From contig NZ_JAFMPY010000001.1 in the NCBI RefSeq assembly GCF_017353515.1, forward strand, positions 372,001 to 436,000: 64,000 nt of DNA, read 5' to 3'. This document shows, one piece after another, positions 42,821 to 52,376 of the stretch. Numbering within the stretch: position 1 is the first letter of the stretch; the number at the start of each line of letters is the position of its first letter. This DNA comes from Jiella sonneratiae. GTDB taxonomy: Bacteria > Pseudomonadota > Alphaproteobacteria > Rhizobiales > Rhizobiaceae. Under the pieces are notes generated by a model. That model had not been told where the DNA came from and searched no databases. It worked only from the letters and a program-made list of their open reading frames with translations. Position numbers and translations under genes: made by a program.

Positions 42821-43723
42821 TCAGCCGGCACCGGCGATCAGCGCCAGGATCGCCAGGACGATCACGGCGGCGCCGAGGAATTCGAGCCGCGTCACCTTCT
42901 CGCGGAACCAGAAGACCGACGAGGCGAAGGTAAAGACCAGTTCGATCTGCCCCAGCGCCCGGACATAGGCGACCTTCTGCAGCGTCATTGCGGTAAACCA
43001 CCCGGCCGAGGCGCTGGCGCCGGCAAGGCCGACCAAAAGGCCCGGTGCCCAGGCGCGGACGACGCGGCAGAGCTCCTCCCGGTCGCGCGCCGCCATCCAA
43101 ACGAGCATGACCAGCGTCTGGATGGCGAGGGTGACGGCGAGCGTCAGCGCCGCACGCAGCGGGGCCGACCCTTCGTCGAGGGCCAGCGCCGCGGCCCGGA
43201 AGAACACCGCCGAAAGGCCGAACAGCGCCCCGGAGGCGATCCCGATCGCTGCCGCCCGCGATGCCAGGCCGCGCAGCACGTTGCCCGGCCCGGCATTGCC
43301 GACGGAAATCAGCACGACGCCGACCACCCCGGCGACGACGGCCAGGAGCCCCAGCGGCGCGATGCTCTCGTTCAGGATGAGGAAGCCGAAGAGCGCGGCC
43401 TGCACCGGCTCGGTCTTCGAATAGGCGGTGCCGACCATGAAGTTGCGCAGCCCGAAGAGATAGACCAGCAGGAAGGTCGCGCCGATCTGGGCAAGGCCGC
43501 CGGCTGCCGCCGCGCCGAGCATCGCGGCGTTCGGCGCGGGCAACTTCTCGGCGTCGATCCAGGCGACGGCGGCGAGATAGAGGAGCGCGAATGGCAGGCC
43601 GAAGCCGAAGCGCACGAAGGTCGCGCCGGTCGTCCCCATCCGGCCCTTCAGCCGCTTCTGCAGCCCCGAGCGCAGGTTCTGACAGAAGGCCGCGGCGATG
43701 GTGATCGGGATCCAGGCGGGCAT
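42821..43723 (-). CDS. EamA-family (DMT) transporter
   Basis: The 300-residue protein has ten hydrophobic helices arranged as two EamA repeats (about 5-140 and 155-298). Conserved DMT features include GTAYSKTEPVQAALFGFLIL in the first repeat and ALGQIELVFTFASSVFWFREK with the 'E-E' ending of the second. Family members export metabolites or amino acids across the inner membrane; substrate unknown. Its stop lies 9 bp from the stop of the converging PycTM-like gene. Confidence 0.88.
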   Translation of the reverse strand: MPAWIPITIAAAFCQNLRSGLQKRLKGRMGTTGATFVRFGFGLPFALLYLAAVAWIDAEKLPAPNAAMLGAAAAGGLAQIGATFLLVYLFGLRNFMVGTAYSKTEPVQAALFGFLILNESIAPLGLLAVVAGVVGVVLISVGNAGPGNVLRGLASRAAAIGIASGALFGLSAVFFRAAALALDEGSAPLRAALTLAVTLAIQTLVMLVWMAARDREELCRVVRAWAPGLLVGLAGASASAGWFTAMTLQKVAYVRALGQIELVFTFASSVFWFREKVTRLEFLGAAVIVLAILALIAGAG

Positions 43724-43772
43724 GACGCGAATCGTCCTGTTTTTGGCAAGCTCCCGCGTCTATCATCGCCGC

Positions 43773-44531
43773 ATGCTTGAGAAGCCGACAAAATCCGCCA
43801 GTCCATCCAGCCCCGCGTCGGGCCACGACGTCCGCACCACGCGCGAAGCGAGGCCGGACGACTTCGCCGGCGTGCGCGACTGGGTGTTCGACCTCGACAA
43901 CACCCTCTATCCGCGCCACACCAACCTGTTCTCACAGATCGACCAGCGGATGACCTCCTTCGTGGCGGAGTTCCTGCAGCTTCCCAAGGACGAGGCCCGC
44001 ACGGTCCAGAAGGACTTCTACCGCCGGCATGGAACGACGCTGCGCGGGCTGATGATGGAGCATGCCGTCGATCCGGACGCGTTCCTCGAATACGTCCACG
44101 ACATCGACTATTCCTGGATCGATCCCGATCCGGCGCTCGGCGCGGTGATCGCCGCCCTGCCCGGCCGCAAGTTCATCTTCACCAACGGCGACCGACGGCA
44201 CGCCGAGCGCGCCGCCCGCCAGCTCGGCGTGCTCGACCATTTCGAGGACATCTTCGATCTCGTCGCGGCGGACCTCGTCCCGAAGCCGGCGGCGGAGACC
44301 TACGACAAGTTCCTCGGCCTGCATCGGGTGGACGCCGCCCATGCCGCGATGTTCGAGGATCTCGCCCGCAATCTGGAAGTCCCTAAGCGCCTCGGCATGC
44401 GCACCGTGCTGATCGTCCCGCCGAATTTCGAGGACACCTTCGGCGACGTCTGGGAGCACGAGGGGCAGGACGGCGCGCATATCGACTTCGTCACCGAGGA
44501 TCTCGCGACCTTCCTGCGCGGCATCAGCTGA
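43773..44531 (+). CDS. pyrimidine 5'-nucleotidase-like HAD hydrolase
   Basis: The 252-residue protein belongs to the HAD superfamily, SDT1/PPM1-like group. Motif I is FDLDNTLYP (about residue 42), motif II FTNGD, motif III lysine in VPKPAAETYDKF, motif IV FEDLARNLEVPKRLGM. These enzymes dephosphorylate pyrimidine nucleoside monophosphates or related phosphates in the cytoplasm. An N-terminal extension of about 38 residues (rich in Ser, Pro and Thr) is not part of the fold and makes the start less certain. It is divergent from the EamA gene. Confidence 0.88.
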   Translation: MLEKPTKSASPSSPASGHDVRTTREARPDDFAGVRDWVFDLDNTLYPRHTNLFSQIDQRMTSFVAEFLQLPKDEARTVQKDFYRRHGTTLRGLMMEHAVDPDAFLEYVHDIDYSWIDPDPALGAVIAALPGRKFIFTNGDRRHAERAARQLGVLDHFEDIFDLVAADLVPKPAAETYDKFLGLHRVDAAHAAMFEDLARNLEVPKRLGMRTVLIVPPNFEDTFGDVWEHEGQDGAHIDFVTEDLATFLRGIS

Positions 44532-44588
44532 CGCGATCGGAGCGCCGGCCGGCCGCCGACGGAACGGCCGGCAGACAAACTCCGCGTC

Positions 44589-44885
44589 TCAGCCGCCGAG
44601 AAGCGACCGCCCCTTGCGCACCAGCCCGCGCAGCGACCGGCTGCTCGTGCCTGTGCCGTCCTTTGCGCCCGCCGAACCACCGCCGTCCCGGTTCTGCTTC
44701 AGGATCGCGTCCATCTGCTCGCGGCCACCCGCCCCCTCGCCGCGGATCGCGGCGCGCCGGGCCTCGCCGCTCTCCGCGTCGCTGTCGCCGGCTTCCTTGC
44801 GCCGCCCTTCGGAGCCGATCTGCTGCGGCGTGTCGCGATCCTGCTGATCACGGACGAGCGTCGGGTCGGTGTCGAGATCGGGCAT
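44589..44885 (-). CDS. small hydrophilic protein of unknown function
   Basis: The 98-residue product is highly polar, rich in Asp, Arg, Gly and Glu, with no hydrophobic segment, so it is probably soluble and largely disordered apart from a short C-terminal helix (RSLRGLVRKGRSLLGG). I recognise no domain. A well-placed AAGGAG eight bases before the ATG supports translation. It converges with the HAD gene, whose stop is 57 bp away. Confidence 0.6.
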   Translation of the reverse strand: MPDLDTDPTLVRDQQDRDTPQQIGSEGRRKEAGDSDAESGEARRAAIRGEGAGGREQMDAILKQNRDGGGSAGAKDGTGTSSRSLRGLVRKGRSLLGG

Positions 44886-45159
44886 GGGGTCACTCCTTGG
44901 ATCCTGCAGGACGGCAGCTGCTCACCCCCGCATCGTAAGGCCGAGCCGAGAGCCGCGCGAACCGTTCGCCTCTTTTGCGAACGGCGGCGCGGCGCGTCGG
45001 TTCCGAAGCAACGCCCCCGACCCACCGGCTGGCTTCATCCGCACGACATCGATGGCAGGCAGAAGGGCGCCGACACGACGCAGGCACGACGACGCGGGCA
45101 CAGGGGCGCCCGGCTGACGGGTCGACGGCAGCGCTCGTCAACCCTCACCGGGGGCGCGG

Positions 45160-45882
45160 ATGACAGTCACGGATTTCGGCGCGGGTCGGCGCGACGACGC
45201 TCTCGGCGATGCGCTGCAGGCAATCTCGCACGGAACGGCCGCCGCGGCGGGACGTGCGGCCCAGCTCTTTCCGCCCTATGCCGCAGGCGAACGGCGCGAG
45301 GCGCTGCGCCGTCTCGCCGTCGCCGCTGCGAGCGCCCTCGCCGTCATCGTCGGCACGTCGCTCGCCAATCTCGTCGCCCTTCACGCGACCGGCAACATCA
45401 ACGCCGTCGCGGCCGGCCGCCTCTACCGCTCGGCCACTCTCCCGCCGGCGCGGCTCAACTCGCTGATCGTGACAGAGAGAATACGAACGATCGTCAACCT
45501 GCGCGGCGGCGAAGGAAGCGACTGGTACGAGGCCGAGCGCGCGCTCGCGGCGCAGCACCGCCTGGATTTCGTGAGCTTTCATCTCTCGGCGACAAGCGTT
45601 CCGGACGAACGGCTTCTCGACGGGATCGTCTTCGTCCTGAAGAACGCGCCGAAGCCGATCCTCATCCATTGCAAGTCAGGCTCGGACCGTACCGGCCTCC
45701 TTGCAGCGATATACGAATACGCATTCGAGGGCGAAAGCGCCGGGGCGGCTGCCGGGCAGCTGTCCTTCGACTACGGCCATTTTCCCTGGCTCGGCAGCCG
45801 GACGATTGCGATGGACGAAGCCTTTGCGGCCTATGTCGCCAGGCACCGCGCGGGCGATGCTGCAGCGGTAGATGGGAAGTGA
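45160..45882 (+). CDS. membrane-anchored dual-specificity/tyrosine phosphatase-like protein
   Basis: The 240-residue protein has one hydrophobic segment (AAASALAVIVGTSLANLVAL, about 54-73), then a cysteine phosphatase domain with the active-site loop HCKSGSDRTG (about 167-176), which fits C-X5-R. Upstream, GRLYRSATLPPARL and TIVNLRGGEG are typical of bacterial DSP-like enzymes. Substrates may be phosphoproteins, phosphoinositides or lipid phosphates. The active-site domain would be on the side set by the single membrane span. The following gene is convergent, 49 bp away. Confidence 0.85.
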   Translation: MTVTDFGAGRRDDALGDALQAISHGTAAAAGRAAQLFPPYAAGERREALRRLAVAAASALAVIVGTSLANLVALHATGNINAVAAGRLYRSATLPPARLNSLIVTERIRTIVNLRGGEGSDWYEAERALAAQHRLDFVSFHLSATSVPDERLLDGIVFVLKNAPKPILIHCKSGSDRTGLLAAIYEYAFEGESAGAAAGQLSFDYGHFPWLGSRTIAMDEAFAAYVARHRAGDAAAVDGK

Positions 45883-45931
45883 GGTTGGAAGAGCCGTCGC
45901 CTGCCGTAACAGGCGGGCTGGCGGGCGGCGG

Positions 45932-47512
45932 TCAGTCGGTGCAGACGACCGGGTAGACCGCGTCCTTCACCTTCGCCGTTGCGTCGGGCACGCTCTCGAG
46001 CGCCGCCTTGGGATCGGCGGTCCTGAAGGCGACGCCGTTCTTGTGCAGGAAGGAAGCGACGGCGTCGGGACGGATGGCGAAGTTGATCGACTGCGGGATG
46101 TCCCCCGTCGCGTCGGCAACGGCGACGGCGTCGAGCTTGGCGGTGACGACGCCCACCACGCGGCCGGCGAGATCGACCAGCGGACCGCCCGAATTGCCCG
46201 GCTGCACCGGGGCCGAGATCTGCAGGTAGCGCGGATCGTTCATCAGGCCGAGCAGCGAGGAGACGTTGCCGCGGGTGACGTTCAGCGAGTCGGCGAGGAT
46301 CGAGCGCAGCGGGAAGCCGAGGGCGAGGATGTCCTCGCCGAGCCGCGGCTTCGTCGCCGAGATGGCGAGCGGCGTACCGATGCTCGAATTCACATGGACC
46401 AGCGCGAGGTCGTTGTCCGCGTCGATGCGGATCTCCGACGCCGGGACATTGGCGCCGACCTCGACCTTGCGGCAGCCGCGCACGACATGGGCATTGGTCA
46501 AGAGCCAGCCGTCGGCCACGACGAAGCCGGAGCCCGCCATGTCGAAGGCCGGCGTGCCGGGCTGCGGCGAAACACCCTGGGCCGGCTCGATGGCGGCCTT
46601 GCCGTAGCGGCGCTCGCGCGGCAGCTCGAACATGTGAGACCCGGCACCCGCCTCGCCGCCGTCGGCCATCGCATAGCGCGTCTCGCCCCGTTCGGTCGCC
46701 CGCCGGTGGGCCAGCATGGCAGAGAACGGCTTGTCGGCATTTTCGGCGACGAGCGGAGCGCTCGGCTCGCCGGCAAACGGTTCGAAGAGGTTGGAAGCGA
46801 CGGTGACGAAGGGCGCGAGATCGCCCACAGCCTTTTCCGGATAGGACACCGAAAAGCCGCGGAGGTCCGGCCCGGAGCCGGCAAAGCGCATGAAGTAGTG
46901 TCGTCCCGCCTCGGTCCCGGCGACGGTGAACCAGTCGCCGGCCTTCTCGGAGTCGAGCACCGACCGCTTGGCCGTCGGCTGGCTGAGGGTCTCGTAGAGA
47001 CCGGCCAGCGTCTGCCCGGTGTCGGAGATCCGGACGGTCTCGACCTCGACGCTGCCGTCCTCGGCGCGCCAGAGATTGCCGACCTCGGTCCGGCCACGAT
47101 CGCTGACGAGCTTCAGCGGCAGAGCGAGGCGGGCACCGGTGGCGCCATCGTCGACCATGGCGACGCCGAGATCCTGCTGAACCGTGTCCGAAAGCGAGAT
47201 CAGCTGCTGCAGCATCACCTCGCTGATGACACCGTCGGCCTGCATGCCGTGCCGCGCCTGGAAGTCGCGGATCGCCCGCAGGGTCGGCGCGGCTATCATG
47301 CCGGAGAACGGCCCGGAATAATCGCCGGTCCAGGCGAGCCGGATCTGCAGGCCGCGGCGGAAGGAAAGGTCCGTCTGCGTGTTGTAGGCAAGTGACAGAT
47401 TGGCCGGGGAGGATGTGGTAGCCGTGACGTGGGAAGACGGCTCACGTGCGAGCGCGGCCGGCGAAGTCGCCAGCACGAATGCCGCAATCATGACCCCCAA
47501 TCCGCGACGCAT
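45932..47512 (-). CDS. exported trypsin-like serine protease with peptidoglycan-binding-like domain
   Basis: The 526-residue protein has a signal peptide (to about residue 22, PAALAREP), a peptidoglycan-binding-like segment (GLQIRLAWTGDYSG ... TLRAIRDFQARHG, about 53-90), a middle region without a known domain, and a C-terminal trypsin-like domain with the triad His in LLTNAHVV, Asp in DADNDLALV and Ser in PGNSGGPLVD. No PDZ domain follows, unlike DegP. It probably acts in the periplasm, perhaps anchored near the cell wall, on unknown substrates. Confidence 0.9.
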   Translation of the reverse strand: MRRGLGVMIAAFVLATSPAALAREPSSHVTATTSSPANLSLAYNTQTDLSFRRGLQIRLAWTGDYSGPFSGMIAAPTLRAIRDFQARHGMQADGVISEVMLQQLISLSDTVQQDLGVAMVDDGATGARLALPLKLVSDRGRTEVGNLWRAEDGSVEVETVRISDTGQTLAGLYETLSQPTAKRSVLDSEKAGDWFTVAGTEAGRHYFMRFAGSGPDLRGFSVSYPEKAVGDLAPFVTVASNLFEPFAGEPSAPLVAENADKPFSAMLAHRRATERGETRYAMADGGEAGAGSHMFELPRERRYGKAAIEPAQGVSPQPGTPAFDMAGSGFVVADGWLLTNAHVVRGCRKVEVGANVPASEIRIDADNDLALVHVNSSIGTPLAISATKPRLGEDILALGFPLRSILADSLNVTRGNVSSLLGLMNDPRYLQISAPVQPGNSGGPLVDLAGRVVGVVTAKLDAVAVADATGDIPQSINFAIRPDAVASFLHKNGVAFRTADPKAALESVPDATAKVKDAVYPVVCTD

Positions 47513-47733
47513 ATCGTCCCCCTGCGGTGTCGACGTTCCAGCCTACAATGCAGCCAGAGCGGTTTCGATCCGTCTAGCATAATCTTTTTTTAAGGTTTCC
47601 AGGCGCTGTTAGCCGTTACGCAGGGGAATGTACAGCTATTCACGCAGCGTTGATTGCCTTGCGAGGCGGGCGCCTGCGTCATGCCGGGCCTTGCTTGCCT
47701 GCGTTCGCCGCCCTGCCCTTCGGTCGCGACCGT

Positions 47734-48903
47734 TCAGCCGCGCGCGCCCGGCGCGGCGATCCCGTCCGGCCGCGTCTCTTCCCCGAGTTCGACGTCGGCG
47801 ATCCTGCGGCCGCGATGCCGGAGCTTCTCGCTCGACAGGCCGATCTGGTCGACGTCGCGCGAGGCCTGGCCGAAATGCTGGCGCAGCGCCGCGACCCGCG
47901 CATCGAGCCGTTCCAGATCTTCGGCGAAGAGCCGGACCTCGGCCTGGATCCGCCCGGCCGAGGCGCGCAGCCTGGCATCCTTGAGCACCGCCTGGACGAC
48001 CTGGATCGACAGGTTGAGCAGCGACGGCGAGACGATGACGACGCCGGCCCGGTAGGCCTTCTGGACGATATCGTCGAACTCCTCGTGGAGGACGGCGAAG
48101 ACGGTCTCCGACGGGACGAAGAGGAAGGCGGTGTCCTGGGTCTCGCCGGGGATCAGGTATTTTTCCGCGATCGCCCGGACATGGACGTCCATGTCGCGCC
48201 GCAGCCGGGCGCCCGCCGCCGACCGCCCGGCCTCGTCGCCCGCCGCCTCCAGCGCGCTGTAGGCCTCCAGCGGAAACTTCGCGTCGACGACGAGGCCCGG
48301 TGCGCCGTTCGGCATGCGGATCAGGCAGTCCGGCCGGCGGCCGTTCGACAGCGTCGCCTGGAACCGGTAGGCCGAGGCCGGCAGGGCATCGGCGACGATC
48401 GCCTGCATCCGGCCCTCGCCGAAGGCGCCGCGGCTCTGCTTGTTGGCGAGGACGTCCTTCAGCCGCACCACCTCGCCGGCGAGGTTGCGGATCTCGCTCT
48501 GGGCGCGATCGATCACGGCGAGACGTTCGGCAAGGATCGAAAGCGACGCCTTGGTGTCCTTCGTGGTGGAGAGGATCGACTGGCCGACGCGGCTGGTGAG
48601 GCCGTCGAGACGGTCCGAGAGCGTCCGTGTCAGGTCTGCCTGCCGGGCGCCGAAGATCTCCGCCATCGTCTGCATCCGCCCGGAGATCTCGGCCTGCGCG
48701 CTCAGAACGGCGTCGAGCCGTTCGGCATCCGCCTCGGCCGCCTCGAGCGCCGCCTGCCGCGACCGGGCGCGCCCGGCCGCCCGCAGCCAGAGGACGGCGA
48801 CGCAGAAAAGCGCCGCGGCGAGGAACAGCGACAGCCCGTCGACCCTCACGCCGAGGAGCGTCGCGACGGGACGGTTCAGTTGTGCGGCGAGATCGGGACT
48901 CAT
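47734..48903 (-). CDS. rmuC: DNA recombination protein RmuC
   Basis: RmuC is a membrane-anchored, coiled-coil protein with a nuclease-like fold that limits inversions at short repeats and has been linked to restriction of incoming DNA. The 389-residue product has an N-terminal membrane helix (about 24-42), a coiled coil rich in Ala, Glu and Arg (about 45-140) and the RmuC core: KSRGAFGE-type motif SRGAFGEGRMQAIV, PDCLIRMPNG, LVVDAKFPLEAY and AFLFVPSETVFAVLHEEF. It is convergent with nothing and monocistronic. Confidence 0.94.
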   Translation of the reverse strand: MSPDLAAQLNRPVATLLGVRVDGLSLFLAAALFCVAVLWLRAAGRARSRQAALEAAEADAERLDAVLSAQAEISGRMQTMAEIFGARQADLTRTLSDRLDGLTSRVGQSILSTTKDTKASLSILAERLAVIDRAQSEIRNLAGEVVRLKDVLANKQSRGAFGEGRMQAIVADALPASAYRFQATLSNGRRPDCLIRMPNGAPGLVVDAKFPLEAYSALEAAGDEAGRSAAGARLRRDMDVHVRAIAEKYLIPGETQDTAFLFVPSETVFAVLHEEFDDIVQKAYRAGVVIVSPSLLNLSIQVVQAVLKDARLRASAGRIQAEVRLFAEDLERLDARVAALRQHFGQASRDVDQIGLSSEKLRHRGRRIADVELGEETRPDGIAAPGARG

Positions 48904-49041
48904 GCCCGAGCCTCATAGCATGCAAAGGTTAAGGATGGGACCAAAAGCAGAACGAAACGACGGGAGAAGCCGCCGCAAACACTGCAACCCCGCGCAACAA
49001 CCGGATTGACCGCCCCCGCGCCAGCGACTACCTCCGCAGCC

Positions 49042-49557
49042 ATGACGATCAAGCCGCTCATCATCCTCCCCGATCCCAAGCTGCGCCAGGTCTCGACGCC
49101 CATCGAGCGGGTGGACGAGACGCTGCGCAAATTCGCCGACGACATGCTGGAGACGATGTACGACGCCCCCGGCATCGGCCTTGCCGCGATCCAGGTGGGC
49201 GAGCCGATCCGGATGCTCGTCCTCGACGTGTCGAAGGAGGAAGAGGAGAAGACGCCGCGCGTCTTCCTCAATCCCGAGGTCGTCTCGCGGTCCGACGGGC
49301 GGAGCACCTACGAGGAGGGCTGCCTCTCCATTCCCGACTATTATGCCGAGGTGGAGCGGCCGGCCGAGGTGACGGTGCGCTATCTCGGCCTCGACGGAGC
49401 GATGCACGAGGAAAGCGCGAGCGGGCTCTACGCCACCTGCCTGCAGCACGAGATCGACCATCTCGACGGCATCCTGTTCATCGACCACATCTCGAAGCTC
49501 AAGCGCGACATGGTGATCAAGAAGTTCACCAAGCAGGCGCGGCTCAAGGCGGGCTGA
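49042..49557 (+). CDS. def: peptide deformylase
   Basis: Def removes the formyl group from nascent N-termini. All three motifs are present in the 171-residue protein: [10 protein letters not shown] (motif I), [17 protein letters not shown] (motif II, metal Cys) and [14 protein letters not shown] (motif III, HExxH). The start at 49042 gives the usual [16 protein letters not shown]-terminus. The fmt start follows the stop by only 4 bp, the classic def-fmt pair in which formylation and deformylation genes are coexpressed. Confidence 0.98.
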   Translation: MTIKPLIILPDPKLRQVSTPIERVDETLRKFADDMLETMYDAPGIGLAAIQVGEPIRMLVLDVSKEEEEKTPRVFLNPEVVSRSDGRSTYEEGCLSIPDYYAEVERPAEVTVRYLGLDGAMHEESASGLYATCLQHEIDHLDGILFIDHISKLKRDMVIKKFTKQARLKAG

Positions 49558-49561
49558 GCCG

Positions 49562-50536
49562 GTGGCGCTCGCCGTCGTCTACATGGGCACGCCGGCCTTC
49601 TCGGTGCCGACGCTCGCCGCCGTCGCCGCGGCCGGCCATTCGTTTCGGGCGGTCTATACCCAGCCGCCGCGCAAGGCCGGGCGGCGCGGGCTGAAGCTCA
49701 CGCCGTCGCCGGTCCATCTCGAGGCGGAGCGCCTGGGCCTTCCCGTCCGCACGCCCCTCGATTTCAAGGATCCGGCGGAGATCGAGGCCTTCGCGGCGCT
49801 TCAGGCCGACGTCGCGGTGGTCGTCGCCTACGGCCTCCTCTTGCCGAAGCGGCTTCTCGACGCGCCGCGCTTCGGCTGCCTCAACGGCCACGGCTCGCTG
49901 CTGCCGCGCTGGCGCGGCGCCGCGCCCATCCAGCGGGCGATCGAGGCGGGCGACGCGGTGACCGGCATGATGGTGATGCGGATGGAGGCGGGGCTCGACA
50001 CCGGCCCGGTGGCGCTCACCGCCGAGACGCCGATCGGACCGTCGGAGACGGCGGGCGACCTGCAGGAGCGGCTCAGCCGGCTCTCGGCAACCCTGATGGT
50101 CGAGGCGCTGGAAAAGCTCGAAGCCGGCACCCTCGCCTTCGAAGAACAGGCCGCGATCGAAGCCCGCACCGGACGCCGGGCCGTCTATGCCAGAAAGATC
50201 GACAAGGCGGAGGCCGAGATCGACTGGTCGGCCGCGGCGGGTGCCGTCGCCGGCAGAATCAACGGCTTTTCGCCGATGCCGGGGGCCTTCACGACCGTCG
50301 CGCTCGGCGGCGCGCCGGAGCGGGTAAAGGTCCTGCGGGCGGTCGCCCTCGCCGGAGCCGAACTCTCCGGCGACGCTTGCGAGGCGCCCGGCACCGTGCT
50401 CGACGACGGGCTCGCCGTCGCCTGCGGCAGCGGCGCCGTGCGTCTCCTGGAACTGCAGCGTCCCGGCGGCCGGCCGATGCGGGCCGCCGACCTGCTGCGC
50501 GGCACGCCGGTCGCCCGCGGCGTGCGCCTCGGCTGA
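49562..50536 (+). CDS. fmt: methionyl-tRNA formyltransferase
   Basis: Fmt formylates initiator Met-tRNA using 10-formyl-THF. The 324-residue protein starts with GTG. The catalytic domain has VVYMGTPAFSVPTL, the active-site region CLNGHGSLLPRWRGAAPIQR (Asn and His retained, though the usual 'N-x-H-A-S' reads N-G-H-G-S), and GLDTGPV with the catalytic Asp; the C-terminal OB-fold domain includes ARKIDKAEAEIDW and the 'NGFSPMPGAF' segment. It is cotranscribed with def. Confidence 0.97.
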   Translation: MALAVVYMGTPAFSVPTLAAVAAAGHSFRAVYTQPPRKAGRRGLKLTPSPVHLEAERLGLPVRTPLDFKDPAEIEAFAALQADVAVVVAYGLLLPKRLLDAPRFGCLNGHGSLLPRWRGAAPIQRAIEAGDAVTGMMVMRMEAGLDTGPVALTAETPIGPSETAGDLQERLSRLSATLMVEALEKLEAGTLAFEEQAAIEARTGRRAVYARKIDKAEAEIDWSAAAGAVAGRINGFSPMPGAFTTVALGGAPERVKVLRAVALAGAELSGDACEAPGTVLDDGLAVACGSGAVRLLELQRPGGRPMRAADLLRGTPVARGVRLG

Positions 50537-50544
50537 GACCACGA

Positions 50545-51678
50545 TCAGCCGAGCGCCGGCAGGTCGCCTTTTGCCCAGCCTTCCGAGACCTCGGCACAGA
50601 AGTCGCCGTAGCGGCCGGCCTCGATCGCCGCCCGGATGCCGGCCATCAGCGACTGGTAGTAGGCAAGGTTGTTCCACGTCAGCAGCATGCCGCCGAGCGA
50701 CTCGTCCGAGCGCACGAGGTGATGCAGATAGGCCCGCGAATAATCGCGCGCCGCCGGGCAGTCCGACGTCTCGTCGAGCGGCCGCGGGTCCTCGGCATGG
50801 CGGGCGTTCTTCAGGTTGATCTTGCCGCGGCGGGAATAGGCGAGGCCGTGCCGGCCGGCTCTGGTCGGCATCACGCAGTCGAACATGTCGATGCCCCGGG
50901 CGACGGAGCGGATGATGTCGTCCGGCGTGCCGACACCCATCAGGTAGCGCGGCTTCGCCTCGGGCAGCACCGGCACCGTCTCGTCGAGCGTTTCGAGCAT
51001 CACCGCCTGCGGCTCGCCGACGGCGAGACCGCCGACGGCGTAGCCCTTGAGGTCCATCGCCGAAAGGCCCGCCGCCGAGCGCTGGCGCAGGTCGATCTCC
51101 GTGCCGCCCTGGACGATGCCGAACATCGCCTTGCCGGGCTGGTTGCCGAACGCCGCCTTGCACCGTTCGGCCCAACGCAGCGACAGTTCCATCGCCCGTT
51201 CGATCTCCGGCCGCTCGGCCGGCAGGCGGATGCACTCGTCGAGCTGCATCTGGATGTCGGAGTCGAGCAGCCCCTGGATCTCGATCGAGCGTTCCGGCGT
51301 CAGCGAATGGACCGAGCCGTCGACATGCGAGCGGAAGGTGACGCCGGTCTCGTCGAGCTTCCTGAGGTCGGCGAGCGACATCACCTGGAAGCCGCCGGAA
51401 TCGGTCAGGATCGGATAGGGCCAGCGCGCGAATTCGTGCAGGCCGCCGAGCCGGGCGACGCGCTCGGCGCCCGGGCGCAGCATCAGGTGGTAGACGTTTC
51501 CGAGGATGATGTCGGCGCCGAGTTCCCGGACCTGGGAGAGATACATCGCCTTGACGGTCCCGGCGGTCCCGACCGGCATGAAGGCGGGCGTGCGCACCGT
51601 GCCGCGCGGCATCGCAATCGTGCCGCGGCGGGCGCGACCGTCTGTCGCATGGAGGCGGAAGGAGAAGGCTTCGGTCAT
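50545..51678 (-). CDS. tgt: queuine tRNA-ribosyltransferase
   Basis: Tgt swaps guanine-34 for the queuosine precursor preQ1 in GUN-anticodon tRNAs. The 377-residue TIM-barrel protein has [18 protein letters not shown] (substrate Asp), GGLAVGE-type [10 protein letters not shown], and the nucleophile Asp in [13 protein letters not shown]. The zinc site near residues 300-320 is atypical: where the canonical C-x-C-x-x-C stands the sequence reads [20 protein letters not shown], keeping one Cys and the later His. A start three codons upstream (51687) is equally possible. It converges with fmt and pairs functionally with queA. Confidence 0.96.
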   Translation of the reverse strand: MTEAFSFRLHATDGRARRGTIAMPRGTVRTPAFMPVGTAGTVKAMYLSQVRELGADIILGNVYHLMLRPGAERVARLGGLHEFARWPYPILTDSGGFQVMSLADLRKLDETGVTFRSHVDGSVHSLTPERSIEIQGLLDSDIQMQLDECIRLPAERPEIERAMELSLRWAERCKAAFGNQPGKAMFGIVQGGTEIDLRQRSAAGLSAMDLKGYAVGGLAVGEPQAVMLETLDETVPVLPEAKPRYLMGVGTPDDIIRSVARGIDMFDCVMPTRAGRHGLAYSRRGKINLKNARHAEDPRPLDETSDCPAARDYSRAYLHHLVRSDESLGGMLLTWNNLAYYQSLMAGIRAAIEAGRYGDFCAEVSEGWAKGDLPALG

Positions 51679-51910
51679 GGCCGGCATCGGGTAGCCCGCC
51701 GGGCGCCGGCTGGCAACGCGAAAACGCCCGCGGGCGGTTATTTCGCCTCACGGCCCGGCAGGCTCGCGCCTCGCTCGGATCACAAGAGACACGCGGCTTG
51801 AGAACTCACGAATGGTTGCGAACAGCAAGGATTTGCGATCCCTCGTCGGGAACGCTCGACGGCTGCCGGGAGTTGTCGGCCCCGAAGGACAATCCAGAAG
51901 GATCGAACCG

Positions 51911-52231
51911 ATGAAACGCATCATCCTCGCCGTCGCCGCGATCGCGCTTGCCGCTCCGGCCGCCGTCGCCCAGACGACCACGACGACGACCACCACCGTC
52001 GAGACCACCAAGGAGCCCGACTACGACACGATCCGGACCTACGTCACCAAGGAGAAGCACGAGTCCGTGGCGGCTCCCGACGGCTACACCGTGACGGTCG
52101 GCACCGCCCTTCCGGAGCCGGTGCCGCTGTACCGTCTTCCGGACAATGTCGGCCCCTACGAATATGCCGTCGTCGACGGCCACACCGTGCTGGTCGACGA
52201 CAACCGCAACATCGTGAAGATCATCGACTGA
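51911..52231 (+). CDS. DUF1236-type secreted protein
   Basis: The 106-residue protein has a signal peptide (to about residue 20, PAAVAQTTTT), a low-complexity stretch of eight threonines, and a C-terminal part with VGTALPEPVPLYRLPDNVG and VVDGHTVLVDDNRNIVKIID, the DUF1236 pattern. The domain is common in rhizobial exported proteins and has no assigned function. It lies alone between the divergent tgt gene and convergent queA, with an AAGGA site ahead of the ATG. Confidence 0.85.
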   Translation: MKRIILAVAAIALAAPAAVAQTTTTTTTTVETTKEPDYDTIRTYVTKEKHESVAAPDGYTVTVGTALPEPVPLYRLPDNVGPYEYAVVDGHTVLVDDNRNIVKIID

Positions 52232-52293
52232 TACGAGATCAGCTCGATCGGAGCGGGGCCCGTATCAGGCCCGCGCGGCGAATGACCGTCTTT

Positions 52294-52326
52294 GTTTCCG
52301 GCATCACGAAGTGATCTGCCGGAAAC
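52294..52326. repeat. 10-bp palindromic hairpin
   Basis: GTTTCCGGCA (52294-52303) pairs perfectly with TGCCGGAAAC (52317-52326), and the loop contains TCAC-GAA-GTGA. It is 62 bp past the DUF1236 stop with no T-run. The wording resembles intergenic palindromes of rhizobia. It may act as a transcript end or be a mobile repeat remnant. Confidence 0.55.
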
Positions 52327-52376
52327 CGTATGACGAATTTCGCGCGGCCGCGAGGCTGCAGCGTCCAGTCAGACAC

